Virus record (IMG/VR): IMGVR_UViG_3300044630_007768
Location: 1 to 27,495 of that record
Strand: one strand, 5' to 3'
Source of the DNA: a virus
Length of the DNA: 27,495 nt
The first letter of the stretch is position 1. Every line of letters begins with the position of its first letter. The notes below the pieces were generated by a model that searched no databases, was not told the origin of the DNA, and saw nothing but the letters and a program-made list of their open reading frames with translations. A program made the position numbers and the translations under genes. Positions 13,637 to 22,316 of this stretch are shown here, piece after piece.

Positions 13637-15550
13637 ATGGCTGGTGAGAACCAGGTGGGCATCGACATCGTCGCGCGGCTCGATCAGTTCCGCGCGGACA
13701 TGGCGAAGATCCCGGACATCGGCGGGCGGGAAGCGAAGGCCCTCGCTGCCCAGCTCTCGAAGGAGATCAAGGCCGCGGAGCGCGCCGCCCGCTCGGCCGC
13801 CCGCGCCTCCCGCGAGTCGGGCGCCGCGGCCGACAAGAGCGGCGGCTCGTTTGTGCGAGCGGGCGAGGCCGCGGAGGCGGCGGGCTCCGGGTTCAGCAAG
13901 GCGGCGCAGGCGCTGGGCGTGCTCCCAGGCCCCGCCGGCGCCGCGATCCAGAGCCTCGCCGACCTGGCCGACGGCGGCGAGCTCGCGCTCCAGGTGGGCG
14001 AGGCGATCGGTCTCTCGTTCGGCGGCGTCGTCGCGGTCTCCGGCGCGCTCGCGGTCGGCCTCGCCGGGGTGACCGCCGGGTACTACGCCGTCGAGGGCGG
14101 AATCGCTCGAGCGAAGGCCGAGCAGGAGGCGTACGCGGGCATCACCGCGTCGCTCGTGCCCACGCTCCGCGCCCTGCAGGATGCGCAGCTCGACCTCGCG
14201 GTGGCCACCGGCCAGATGACCGAAGCCCAGGCGGCGCAGAGCTCGGCCGCGCTCGGCGCCCAGCGCGCCGTGCTCGACTTCGCGGCCGCCCAGGGCGAGC
14301 AGCGGAAGGAGCTCCGCGCGAGCGTCGCCGAGGGCGAGAAGTGGCTCTCGATCGTGCACGCCATCCTCCCCGCCCAGGTGAACCTCGGCGGCGCCGCGGC
14401 CGACGCCGTCTTCGGGTGGTCCGACTCCATCGACAGCGCCACGCGCCAGCTCGCCGCCCTCGACGCGGCCGTGGTCACCGAGAGCGCCAACCAGAAGCGC
14501 CTCAAGGACGTCGTCCAGGACGTCACCCAGGAGACGACCCAGGGCGCCCAGGCCGACAAGGCGGCCGAGGCGGCGAAGAAGGCCATCGCCTCGGCGGCAA
14601 CTCGCGCTGCGGACGCTCTACGGGCCCAGGCCGAGGCGCTCCGGGAGGCGCGGGCGGCGGCGGATGCGGACGGCGCCGCCCAACTTGAGGCTGCGGGCGC
14701 CATCGACGCGCTCCGCGCCGCCGCCGATGCGTCGGCCGACGCGCGCCTTGAGGGGGAGGCGAAGGTGCGCGACGCGCTCGCGGAGACGCTGGCCGCCCTC
14801 CGCGATCAGTACCAAGCCACGCTCGAGCTGACCGCAGCCGGCGTCGCCGGGGACGCCCAGCGCACCGCCGCGACCCAGGCGTACCTCGCGGCGCGGACCG
14901 AGGCCGAGGTCACCGCAGAGCTTGAGATCGACGCGGTGCGGGCGGCGACCGCGAAGGCCGAGGGCGAGCGCCAGGCAAAGCTGCTGGCGGACCGGCAGGC
15001 GGCGAGCGCCGAGTACCTCGCGTCGATGAGCGGGCTGTACGGCGCGATCACCGACATCGCCGCGGCCAGCGGCGAAGCCATCAACGAAGACGACAAGGAG
15101 GCCAAGCTCGCCGCGTTCTACATCGCCCAGGCAGCGGCGGCGGCCCAGGCTGGCATCAACACCTTCCTCGGGATCTCGACGGCGCTCGCGACGGGCAACT
15201 ACGTCGGCGCCGTCACCGCGGGCGTGGCGGGGCTCGCCGCGGAGATCAACATCCTCTCGACCCCGCCCCCGTCGTTCCACCGCGGGTACGCCCCGGACGA
15301 GTACCCGGCGACGCTGAAGAAGGGAGAGGGCGTCCTCTCGACGGCAGGGGTCGCGGCCGCCGGTGGACCCGATGCCGTGCGGGCGATGAATTCCGGCCAC
15401 GCGAGCGGCGGCGGCGCATCCGTGGTGGTCGTCCGCATGAAGCACAAGGTGTTCGACGCCCAGGCCGAGGAGAACGTCCGCGCCGGGGGCGCCATCGCCC
15501 GGACGGTAGCACGGGCCGCCGGCCGTCGAGGTCGTCGTCACAAGGGGTAG
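13637..15550 (+). CDS. Tape measure protein
   Basis: This 637-residue protein is Ala-rich and helical for most of its length (KEIKAAERAARSAARASRE near 45; DKAAEAAKKAIASAATRAAD near 310). A hydrophobic Gly/Ala segment at about 125-155 (SFGGVVAVSGALAVGLAGVT) fits membrane-inserting parts of tape measures. The C-terminus has the familiar ending FHRGYAPDEYPATLKKGEGV then LSTAGVAAAGG. It sets tail length and may help DNA enter the cell. At the usual 0.15 nm per residue the tail would be about 95 nm. The coding end contains a CGGTAG element and overlaps the control region of the next gene. Confidence 0.85.
   Translation: MAGENQVGIDIVARLDQFRADMAKIPDIGGREAKALAAQLSKEIKAAERAARSAARASRESGAAADKSGGSFVRAGEAAEAAGSGFSKAAQALGVLPGPAGAAIQSLADLADGGELALQVGEAIGLSFGGVVAVSGALAVGLAGVTAGYYAVEGGIARAKAEQEAYAGITASLVPTLRALQDAQLDLAVATGQMTEAQAAQSSAALGAQRAVLDFAAAQGEQRKELRASVAEGEKWLSIVHAILPAQVNLGGAAADAVFGWSDSIDSATRQLAALDAAVVTESANQKRLKDVVQDVTQETTQGAQADKAAEAAKKAIASAATRAADALRAQAEALREARAAADADGAAQLEAAGAIDALRAAADASADARLEGEAKVRDALAETLAALRDQYQATLELTAAGVAGDAQRTAATQAYLAARTEAEVTAELEIDAVRAATAKAEGERQAKLLADRQAASAEYLASMSGLYGAITDIAAASGEAINEDDKEAKLAAFYIAQAAAAAQAGINTFLGISTALATGNYVGAVTAGVAGLAAEINILSTPPPSFHRGYAPDEYPATLKKGEGVLSTAGVAAAGGPDAVRAMNSGHASGGGASVVVVRMKHKVFDAQAEENVRAGGAIARTVARAAGRRGRRHKG
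15503..15514 (+). promoter_or_regulatory. CGGTAG element, copy 7 (inside the tape measure 3' end)
   Basis: ACGGTAGCACGG lies within the last 16 codons of the tape measure gene, 39 bases before ATG 15554. GCCCG (15497-15501) can pair with CGGGC (15512-15516), again exposing GTAGCA in the loop. Confidence 0.55.
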
Positions 15551-15553
15551 AGC

Positions 15554-18500
15554 ATGGCCCAGATTGAGCGCGGCATCCTGCGGGGGCTCCTCGTGCCCGA
15601 GCGGCGGATGGAGTGGTGGGACGCCGAGTCGGGCGAGTACAACGCCGGCGGCACCCGCCTGGGCGCGCTCCCGACCGGCGGCGCGCTCCCCGGCCTCCCC
15701 GAGCCGCAGAGCGACACGGACCTCGTGCTCCGGGCGACCGGGACGCAAAGCCGCGGCGGGCGCCGGCGGGTGCGCACGCAGCGCGGCGGGTTCCCTGATC
15801 GCAACGGAGCGACCTTCCTGCATCGCGACGAGGCGTCCCCTGACTGGTTCGGATGGAACACGCCGAACCTGCTCACCGGGTGGGACCCGATCCAGTGGAC
15901 GAGCAGCTCGGGCTCGGCGTGGTACACGCCGCACGCGGTCACGCTCCCGAGCGGGGACATCCTCGGCGTGTGCGTCGAGGGGACGACGACGCCCGAGGTG
16001 CGCTGGTTCCGGCGCGGCGCCGTGCTCGGGACGTGGACGAGCGCCACGCTGATCGCGGTGACCTCCGCCGAGGCCAACCCCTGCCTCTGCCTGCTCCCGA
16101 ACGGCCGCGTGCTCCTGTTCTACTGGAACACCGACGCGACCAGCAACCAGGCCTCGATCGGTATGTACTGCTCCGATGACGAGGGCGCGACGTGGACGGA
16201 GGGCGCGGACGGCGTCATCCCGGAGACCGTGAGCACTGCCTCGGGGTCGAGCGGGTTCATCCTGCAGCGCGTGCGCGCCGCCTACAAGGACGGCCAGATC
16301 CTGCTCGTGGCGTGCGTCCAGTCCCGAAACACCGCGCTCTCGGTCGAGGACCACCTGATCCAGTACGCGTCGAGCGACCTCGGGCACACGTTTGTCGAGG
16401 TCGACCGCACCACGCCGGACAGCACGTTCGACGAGTTCGGCGGCGGCTACCAGGACGTGCTCGTCGCCGACGGCCGTTTCGTGGTCGCCTGGATCTCGCT
16501 CGACGACGACCTCCCGCGCATCGTGCGCCTCGGGTCCGCCTACGCCTCGCTCTTCCAGGAGGACCCGATCCAGCCGTGCGGGCCGGGCACCGACGCGGCG
16601 ACGGAGGTCTGGGCGATGGGGACCGACTTCTTCACGGAGGGCGACCTCTGCCTCTTCGTCGACGAGGCCGAGACCCTCTACATGACTGGCCGCCAGCCGA
16701 GCGTCGGCCAGGAGTGGATCGTCGTGCGCAGCATCGACGGCGGTGTGACCTGGGCGGCGATGGCGCGCTCGACGAGCTCCTCGGGCGTCGGCAAGTGGTG
16801 GGACGCGGGCGACACCGGGACGTACCCGGCCGACGCGTGCGCCGTCTGGCACCGCGGCCGCGCCGTCGTGATCCACGGGCACCAGTCCGCCCCGTCGACC
16901 TACGACTACTCGCTCTCGGCGTCCTACCTGGGCGGCTACTCGACGATCACCATGCCCGGGTACGACGCGTTCCGCGACGACCGGAACCAGGTCACGTACG
17001 GGATCACCTACCTCCCGTTCGATCTCCCCGGCGACTGCGGGTGGACCTCGTCGGGGGCCGGGAGCGAGAGCCTCGCGAGCGGCGTGCTCCGCGTCACCGC
17101 CGGCGCCGGCGTCGTGCGGTGGCATACCCGGGCGCCGTCCGGGAGCGTGGACGACGGGATCATCGCGACCGCCATCGTCGACCCGGTGGCCGGGACGGCG
17201 TACCTGCTCGTGCGCATGGACGACGGCGCCGAGGGGTACGAGGTCGAGGTGCGCGTCACCACCACGGCGATCGAGGTGTACGACGCGGTCGCGGCCACGC
17301 AGATCGGGAGCACGGTCACCCGGACGAGCGGCACCGAAGTCCAGGTGCTCGTCGCCCTGAAAGGCGACTCCGTCGATGTCTGGTACCGGCTGTACGCTAC
17401 CACCACGGACGCGACCTGGATCGCCGCGGCGGGCTCGAGCGCGCTCACAAACAACGCGGGGGCCAGCGGGTCCAACCGCGTGCGGTTTGGCGCGCCCTCG
17501 GCGCTCGTAGACCGCACGCTCGACTGGCGCCTCGTCGCGTACATCGCCGACGAGGGCGGCGACTACGTCGGCAGCAACATCGTCGACTTCGCCAACCCGG
17601 GCGACCTCTTCGGGCGCCCGTACAGCTCCACCGGCACGTACCTCGCCGACGGCGTCACGATCCGCGCGTTCGAGGGGCCGACGCAGAAGGGGGACCAGTG
17701 GAACATCGACACGCGGTTCGACACCCCGCCGGAGAACCTGCTCCCGACGCTGGAGCCGTCGCCGCGTGAGCCGTGGCGGTCCGCGCCCTACGCCGAGTTC
17801 AACGCGTCGACGACCGAGCTGCGGCTGGCCTGGCGCATCGACGGGGACGGCGCCGGCGGGTTCCTCGGCGCAGACTGCGCGCTCGAGAACGACCTCCTCG
17901 GCTTCTGGATCGACGGCAGCAACGCCCCGGCGATCACCATCGACCTATACTACGGCGGCGCCTGGAACGCGGTGGCGGCGACGGAGCTGCACCGCTTCAC
18001 CGGCGTCCGCGAGGGCAACACCCTGCGGCCGGTGGCCTCGTCGGGCGCGGGCCAGAAGTGGCGGCGCGGGGAGGCCGCGGGCTGCGGCGTGGGCTTCTAC
18101 TCCGGCGGCGGCGCCGGGTACGCCAACGCGGACTGGACGGGCGTGATCGAGCGGAACACGGAGGGCAGCACCCTCACGTCGGCCGGGCTCACGAAGCGCC
18201 CGACCTTCACGATTGAGAAGACGAGCGGAGCCTCGACGACGACCCCGAACGTCGCGATCTGGCCGCGGCGCCACCTGGTGGTCGTCCAGGCCTCGGGCTT
18301 CGCGCGCGCGGTCCGCGGCGTCCGCCTGCGCATCGGGCACGGCGGCGCCGGGACTTACCCGGGGCGGCCCGCCCAGGGCTACTACGAGATCGCGAAGTTC
18401 ATGGCCGGCAGCTTCGCCGTGTTCGGGTTCGACTACTCCTGGCAGCGCGACATCGCCCTCGACCCGAACACCGAGCTGACGCTCCTCGACGACGGCCGCG

Positions 18501-18904
18501 CCGTGAGCCGCGTGCGCGGACCCTCCGGCCGGACCGTGAGCGTGAACTGGCAGGACGGCGTCGACCTCACCGGTTGGCGCCTCGACACGGTCCCCGACTA
18601 CGTGAAGAGCTCGGCAAACAGCGGCGCGGACCCCGTGGCGTTCTGGGCGGATCTGCCGTTCTGGCTGCAGGACGTGGTCCGGGAGTTCGAGGGCAGCCAC
18701 CTCCCCGTGGTGTACGCCCCGTACCTGCCGTACGACGCCACCAGCGGGAGTACCGGGAACGCGGTGGTCTACTCGCTCGGATGGGGCGCCGGCGCGATCT
18801 ACGGCCGCGTCGTCTCCCCGGTCCGGATCGAGCAGATCCTGGGCGACGAGGAGGTCGACGACGCGTACCGGGTGACCTCGATCGACATCCGCGAGGAGCG
18901 CTGA
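15554..18904 (+). CDS. Tail-tip receptor-binding protein with Asp-box propeller
   Basis: ATG 15554 has AAGGGG six bases upstream; the product is 1116 residues. Three Asp boxes (S-x-D-x-G-x-T-W/F) are visible: SDDEGATW at 207-214, SSDLGHTF at 273-280 and SIDGGVTW at 393-400. They mark a sialidase/BNR-type beta-propeller from about 100 to 480. Residues about 500-665 look like a LamG-type beta-sandwich (RVTAGAGVVRWHT, then DGAEGYEVEVRVTTTAIEVY, then EVQVLVALKGDSVDVWYRL). The rest is beta-rich, ending in a compact segment near YRVTSIDIREER. Such proteins bind or trim surface glycans. I do not see the full sialidase Arg triad, so glycan binding without cleavage is possible. Confidence 0.7.
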   Translation: MAQIERGILRGLLVPERRMEWWDAESGEYNAGGTRLGALPTGGALPGLPEPQSDTDLVLRATGTQSRGGRRRVRTQRGGFPDRNGATFLHRDEASPDWFGWNTPNLLTGWDPIQWTSSSGSAWYTPHAVTLPSGDILGVCVEGTTTPEVRWFRRGAVLGTWTSATLIAVTSAEANPCLCLLPNGRVLLFYWNTDATSNQASIGMYCSDDEGATWTEGADGVIPETVSTASGSSGFILQRVRAAYKDGQILLVACVQSRNTALSVEDHLIQYASSDLGHTFVEVDRTTPDSTFDEFGGGYQDVLVADGRFVVAWISLDDDLPRIVRLGSAYASLFQEDPIQPCGPGTDAATEVWAMGTDFFTEGDLCLFVDEAETLYMTGRQPSVGQEWIVVRSIDGGVTWAAMARSTSSSGVGKWWDAGDTGTYPADACAVWHRGRAVVIHGHQSAPSTYDYSLSASYLGGYSTITMPGYDAFRDDRNQVTYGITYLPFDLPGDCGWTSSGAGSESLASGVLRVTAGAGVVRWHTRAPSGSVDDGIIATAIVDPVAGTAYLLVRMDDGAEGYEVEVRVTTTAIEVYDAVAATQIGSTVTRTSGTEVQVLVALKGDSVDVWYRLYATTTDATWIAAAGSSALTNNAGASGSNRVRFGAPSALVDRTLDWRLVAYIADEGGDYVGSNIVDFANPGDLFGRPYSSTGTYLADGVTIRAFEGPTQKGDQWNIDTRFDTPPENLLPTLEPSPREPWRSAPYAEFNASTTELRLAWRIDGDGAGGFLGADCALENDLLGFWIDGSNAPAITIDLYYGGAWNAVAATELHRFTGVREGNTLRPVASSGAGQKWRRGEAAGCGVGFYSGGGAGYANADWTGVIERNTEGSTLTSAGLTKRPTFTIEKTSGASTTTPNVAIWPRRHLVVVQASGFARAVRGVRLRIGHGGAGTYPGRPAQGYYEIAKFMAGSFAVFGFDYSWQRDIALDPNTELTLLDDGRAVSRVRGPSGRTVSVNWQDGVDLTGWRLDTVPDYVKSSANSGADPVAFWADLPFWLQDVVREFEGSHLPVVYAPYLPYDATSGSTGNAVVYSLGWGAGAIYGRVVSPVRIEQILGDEEVDDAYRVTSIDIREER

Positions 18905-18905
18905 C

Positions 18906-20540
18906 GTGGCGACGTTCACCAGCGCCTCGCTCGTGTCCGGCCGGCTCGTGGGCCTGCTCGTCATCGACTACGCCGGTCGCTCGTGGCGCTGGAGCACCCG
19001 CCCGGTCGAGGTGTACGACGAGGACGGGGTGGGCCAGCGCTTCACGGGCGGCCTGGGCAACGTCGAGCTCGACGAGGATCTCGACCTGTTCGGCGACTCG
19101 CCCACCATCGACTCCATCCCGTTCGAGCTCGCGTGGCCGGGGGATGTCGCCCGGCTCGTCGCCCTCGGGCACGACCTCGGGGCGGCGGTCGGGGAGTTCT
19201 CGCTCTGGGTCGAGGGCACCGCGTGGGAAGAGCGCGTCGTGCTCGTCGAGGGCGAGGTCACCGACCCGGAGTACGGCGGCGTGGGCGAGCTCGTCTCGTT
19301 CTCGCTCGAGCGCCTCGGCGACGAGGACCGGGGCACGGTGCCGGAGGTCGACGCCGCGGTGAAGGCCGGCGTCACCTGGGACGACTCGCCCGATGACAGC
19401 GAGGGCGTCCCGTACCCGTTCGTGTTCGGCCAGCCCGGCCCCTTCGGCGCGCCCGGCGGCGCCTCCGACGGCAGCGCCAGCCCCGCGATCTACGTCGACG
19501 ACACGCTCGGGAAGATCCTCGTCGCGGGCACGCCCACCGAGACCGGCGCCGCCGGCGGGAACGTGGCGGTGTACAACGAGGACCTCGCCGAGCGCGCCAC
19601 CCTCGCGACGAAGCACGCGCGCGACGGCTTGGGTCGGACGTGCACGATCATCGACACCGGCGTCGGCACCCTCTACGGCCGCGCCACCGACCCGTGGCTC
19701 CCGGGCCACGCGCTCTGGACGGTGTGGACCACCGGCCGGGGCGCGCTCTGCTCGCACCGGAAGGGAGCCATCAGCGGCGCGGGCGACCTCATGATCGCGC
19801 TGCTCGAGCGGTCCACGCGCCCGTTCGACCGCGGCGCCGTCATGGCGGCGCTGCCCTTCCTGAACCGCTTCATCGTGGCCGGCTACGCCGACGACGGGAG
19901 CTCCCCGTACGACTGGATCGCCGAGAACCTCGTTCCGATTCTCCCCGTGTCCATGGCCACTGGGCCGCGCGGCATCTACCCGATCGTGTGGCGGTACGAC
20001 GCGACGCCGGAGATGGCGGTGGCCGAGATCCAGGCAGGCCGCGGCGCGGTGCGCTCCGGGCCCGTGGCCTACGACGCGCGGACGAGCATCGTGAACGAGC
20101 TGACGCTCTCGTACGCGCTCCGGGCCCGCCTGAACGAGTACGCCCGGACGCGCACGCTCACCGGCGACCCGATGCGCGAGGGCGAGGCCGACGTGATCTC
20201 GTCGACCCAGGCCCGGCAGAGCTGGGCGCGGTACGGCCGGCAGGCCGAGAGCATCACCACCGACATCGTGTACGGAACGGACACGGCCGATCTCGTGCTC
20301 GGAACCCAGATGATGCAGCGCGCGTTCCAGCGCCGGGCCGTCGAGTTCCAGGTCGACCACCGTTACGACCGGCTGCGTCGCGGAGATCACGTCCTCGTGA
20401 CGGACGAGGACGTGCACCTTTCGGAGCAGCTCGGGGTCGTGACCGGGCTCGGCCGCGGCTTCGGCGTCCGCCTGGCGCGCGTGACCCTCCTCGAGGACCC
20501 GGTCCGCGACGCCCGGCTCGGCCAGGTCTCGTCGGGCTGA
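18906..20540 (+). CDS. Tail hub / baseplate-like protein
   Basis: GTG 18906 follows the previous stop by one base and gives 544 residues. The first 150 residues are beta-rich and acidic (LVGLLVIDYAGRSWRWSTRP, then GGLGNVELDEDLDLFGD, then FSLWVEGTAWEERVVLVEGE). The middle is mixed (GDLMIALLERSTRPFDRGAV, then PYDWIAENLVPILPVSMATG). The C-terminus (RAVEFQVDHRYDRLRRGDHV, then LVTDEDVHLSEQLGVVTGLG) resembles the end domain of phage hub proteins. Position between the propeller protein and the fibre supports a tail-tip hub. I recognise no catalytic motif. The exact family is uncertain. Confidence 0.55.
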   Translation: MATFTSASLVSGRLVGLLVIDYAGRSWRWSTRPVEVYDEDGVGQRFTGGLGNVELDEDLDLFGDSPTIDSIPFELAWPGDVARLVALGHDLGAAVGEFSLWVEGTAWEERVVLVEGEVTDPEYGGVGELVSFSLERLGDEDRGTVPEVDAAVKAGVTWDDSPDDSEGVPYPFVFGQPGPFGAPGGASDGSASPAIYVDDTLGKILVAGTPTETGAAGGNVAVYNEDLAERATLATKHARDGLGRTCTIIDTGVGTLYGRATDPWLPGHALWTVWTTGRGALCSHRKGAISGAGDLMIALLERSTRPFDRGAVMAALPFLNRFIVAGYADDGSSPYDWIAENLVPILPVSMATGPRGIYPIVWRYDATPEMAVAEIQAGRGAVRSGPVAYDARTSIVNELTLSYALRARLNEYARTRTLTGDPMREGEADVISSTQARQSWARYGRQAESITTDIVYGTDTADLVLGTQMMQRAFQRRAVEFQVDHRYDRLRRGDHVLVTDEDVHLSEQLGVVTGLGRGFGVRLARVTLLEDPVRDARLGQVSSG

Positions 20541-20551
20541 ACGGCGGCGGG

Positions 20552-20578
20552 TCGGTATCTCTGTAGAGAGGGATCTCC
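20552..20578 (+). promoter_or_regulatory. Possible degenerate CGGTAG-like site and RBS
   Basis: TCGGTATCTCTG starts 11 bases after the hub gene stop and shares only TCGGTA with the element. A short TCTCT/AGAGA inverted repeat and the ribosome binding site GAGAGGGA follow before ATG 20579. It is weak as a copy of the element. Confidence 0.25.
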
Positions 20579-20977
20579 ATGGCCTACACCGTGACGGGCA
20601 ACACCACGCCGATCGTGCGCGTCATCGACGGCCGGTCGCACTACGTCTGGGAGATCACCGAGACCGAGGCCGCGGCGGGCTCCGAGTTCACACTGGACGG
20701 GGTGCCGCTCGTCGGCACTCTCGCCGTGTACCAGGTCAAGCTCACCTCGGGCACCGGAACCACGATCCAGCCCGAGCTCGGCAACAGCGCCTCGTGGACC
20801 GACAGCACCATCGCCGAGCAGGGGCGGATCAGCTCCGCCGCGGCGTTCATCAACGACGCCTCGGGCCTCGTCGTCGTCGCGCCGGCGGGAAAGCTGTACG
20901 TCCGGAGCACCCCGAACAACGCGGCAGCCGACCACGCCATCGCGACGCGCATCGTGATCGCGGCGGGGGTGAGCTGA
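20579..20977 (+). CDS. Small tail-tip structural protein
   Basis: This 132-residue beta-rich protein begins after a clear GAGAGGGA site. Segments include TPIVRVIDGRSHYVWEITET, then VYQVKLTSGTGTTIQPELG, then LVVVAPAGKLYVRSTPNN. The style (WEITETEAA, LTSGTGTTIQPELG) resembles small proteins found beside fibres in other siphophages, but I cannot name a family. It overlaps the fibre gene start by one base (TGATG), so it is probably made with the fibre and may link it to the tail. Confidence 0.55.
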   Translation: MAYTVTGNTTPIVRVIDGRSHYVWEITETEAAAGSEFTLDGVPLVGTLAVYQVKLTSGTGTTIQPELGNSASWTDSTIAEQGRISSAAAFINDASGLVVVAPAGKLYVRSTPNNAAADHAIATRIVIAAGVS

Positions 20978-21954
20978 TGGCCTGGTCGCAGACCGGTAGC
21001 GCCTCGGCGCCCGTGACCTCGGTGGCGGGCCGCCAGGGGGCCGTCACGCTGGCGGTTGCAGACCTAGCCGACTACGGCGCGCACCCGTCGTCGATGTTTG
21101 GCCCCGGCAGCGACGGCGCCGCCGACCTCGACGGCACCAACACCGTCGCATGGGCGTCCAAGGCCGGCAACGTCTACACGATGACGCGGTGCGCGTACCT
21201 GACCACGCTGCGTGTGCGCGCGGGATGCACGCTGGTGAAGCGGTTTATTCCGTTCGTGTCCGGCACCCTGACGGTGGATGCCACCGGGGTGGTTGCGGAC
21301 GATGGGAATGATGCCGTGGCCAACACGGCCGGCGGTACAATTTCGACGTTGACGCGCCTCCCCGAGAGCAGCGGCGCCGGCGGCGCGGCCGGACGGAACA
21401 CCACCGGCAATGGGACGTCCGCGTCAAACACTTCAAGCGCCTACGGCGGCGCAGGCGGGGCCGGCGGCATCAGCGGTGGCGGCAACACGGGAGGGGCCGG
21501 CGGAACCTCGACGGAGCCAACGGAGCAGGTCAACACGCTCCGCGGCACCGGGTACATGGGCGGCATCTACCTGCTCGGGACTGGCGCAACGCTGTACCGG
21601 CCCGCGGGAGGGTCTGGCGGCGGCAGCGGCGGCGCCACCCTGGGCACTGGCACGGCCACCTCGGGGGGCGGCGGCAGCGGCGCGGCTATCTCCATGATCT
21701 TCGCGCGTCAGATCGCCAACGCCGGCACCATCCGCTGCAACGGTGGCGCGGGCGGCAACGCAGCGGCGACCGGAAACGGCGCCGCAGGCGGCGGAGGTGG
21801 CGGAGGTGGCGGCTACCTCATCGTCGTCAGCAATACCGCCCTCCCCAACGCCGGCACCATCCAGGCAAACGGTGGCGCGGGCGGCGCGGGCGCGGGCGGT
21901 GGTGCTGCAGGCGCCGCTGGCGCCGCTGGCACGGTCGAGTACCGGGGCCCGTAG
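20977..21954 (+). CDS. Tail fibre/adhesin with polyglycine-rich tip
   Basis: The product is 325 residues. Residues 10-30 (SAPVTSVAGRQGAVTLAVAD) are the collar motif VTSVAGRxGAVTL, common near the N-terminus of tail fibres. Residues about 60-120 are beta-rich. From about 128 to the end the sequence is full of glycine runs (GGAGGAGGISGGGNTGGAGG near 152; AAGGGGGGGGGYLIVVSN near 268) separated by short motifs. Alternating Gly-rich stretches recall the polyglycine-II sandwich of the phage S16 gp38 adhesin, which displays receptor-binding loops. The fibre role is likely; the polyglycine-II fold is inferred from composition. The stop lies three bases from the stop of the convergent lipoprotein gene. 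Confidence 0.7.
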   Translation: MAWSQTGSASAPVTSVAGRQGAVTLAVADLADYGAHPSSMFGPGSDGAADLDGTNTVAWASKAGNVYTMTRCAYLTTLRVRAGCTLVKRFIPFVSGTLTVDATGVVADDGNDAVANTAGGTISTLTRLPESSGAGGAAGRNTTGNGTSASNTSSAYGGAGGAGGISGGGNTGGAGGTSTEPTEQVNTLRGTGYMGGIYLLGTGATLYRPAGGSGGGSGGATLGTGTATSGGGGSGAAISMIFARQIANAGTIRCNGGAGGNAAATGNGAAGGGGGGGGGYLIVVSNTALPNAGTIQANGGAGGAGAGGGAAGAAGAAGTVEYRGP

Positions 21955-21957
21955 GCG

Positions 21958-22260
21958 CTACAGATCGACGTAGACGACCCGCGCTTCCTCGGCGTTGCAG
22001 TCGCACACGACGCTCACGAGCTGGTGATCCTCGCCGTCGACGGCCGTGGTGCCCCACTCGGCCGACACGCACGTCGAACGCTCGGCCTGCTCGCCCTCAT
22101 CAAAACAGCACGAGACCGAGAGCACCTCGACGTCGAGGGGGAACGTGCCGGTCACGTACCCGTCGACGCAGGCACGTTCAACGGTGTGCCAGGTGGACGC
22201 GGCGGCGGTATCGGTGGCGGTACCGGAGCAGGCGAGGAGCGCGAGGAACAGGATGTGCAT
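21958..22260 (-). CDS. Small Cys-rich lipoprotein (moron-like)
   Basis: Read leftward from ATG 22260, with AAAGG upstream, the product is 100 residues: a short hydrophobic signal (MHILFLALLAC), a lipobox LLAC, then a Ser/Thr/Asp linker (SGTATDTAAAS). A longer start at 22314 would add a basic n-region (MLRKRVLRS) and is also possible. The mature part has further cysteines (RACVDGY, SCCFDEG, STCVSAEW, VVCDCN), suggesting disulfides outside the cytoplasm. It is the only leftward gene inside the rightward structural-lysis block, a typical place for a lysogenic-conversion gene. It could block superinfection or alter the surface; no family is recognised. Confidence 0.65.
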   Translation of the reverse strand: MHILFLALLACSGTATDTAAASTWHTVERACVDGYVTGTFPLDVEVLSVSCCFDEGEQAERSTCVSAEWGTTAVDGEDHQLVSVVCDCNAEEARVVYVDL

Positions 22261-22316
22261 GGGGTGCCTTTGCAGGAGCGGTATCACGCTGCGCAGCACC
22301 CGTTTACGGAGCATCG

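Noticed and set aside
14618-17125. 835-residue open frame on the minus strand
   Set aside because: Antisense to tape measure and propeller genes; long shadow frames are expected at this GC content. Composition is Arg/Gly/Ala noise and there is no coupling or ribosome binding site.
18567-20417. 616-residue open frame on the minus strand
   Set aside because: Antisense to the hub-like gene; no motif, no start signal.
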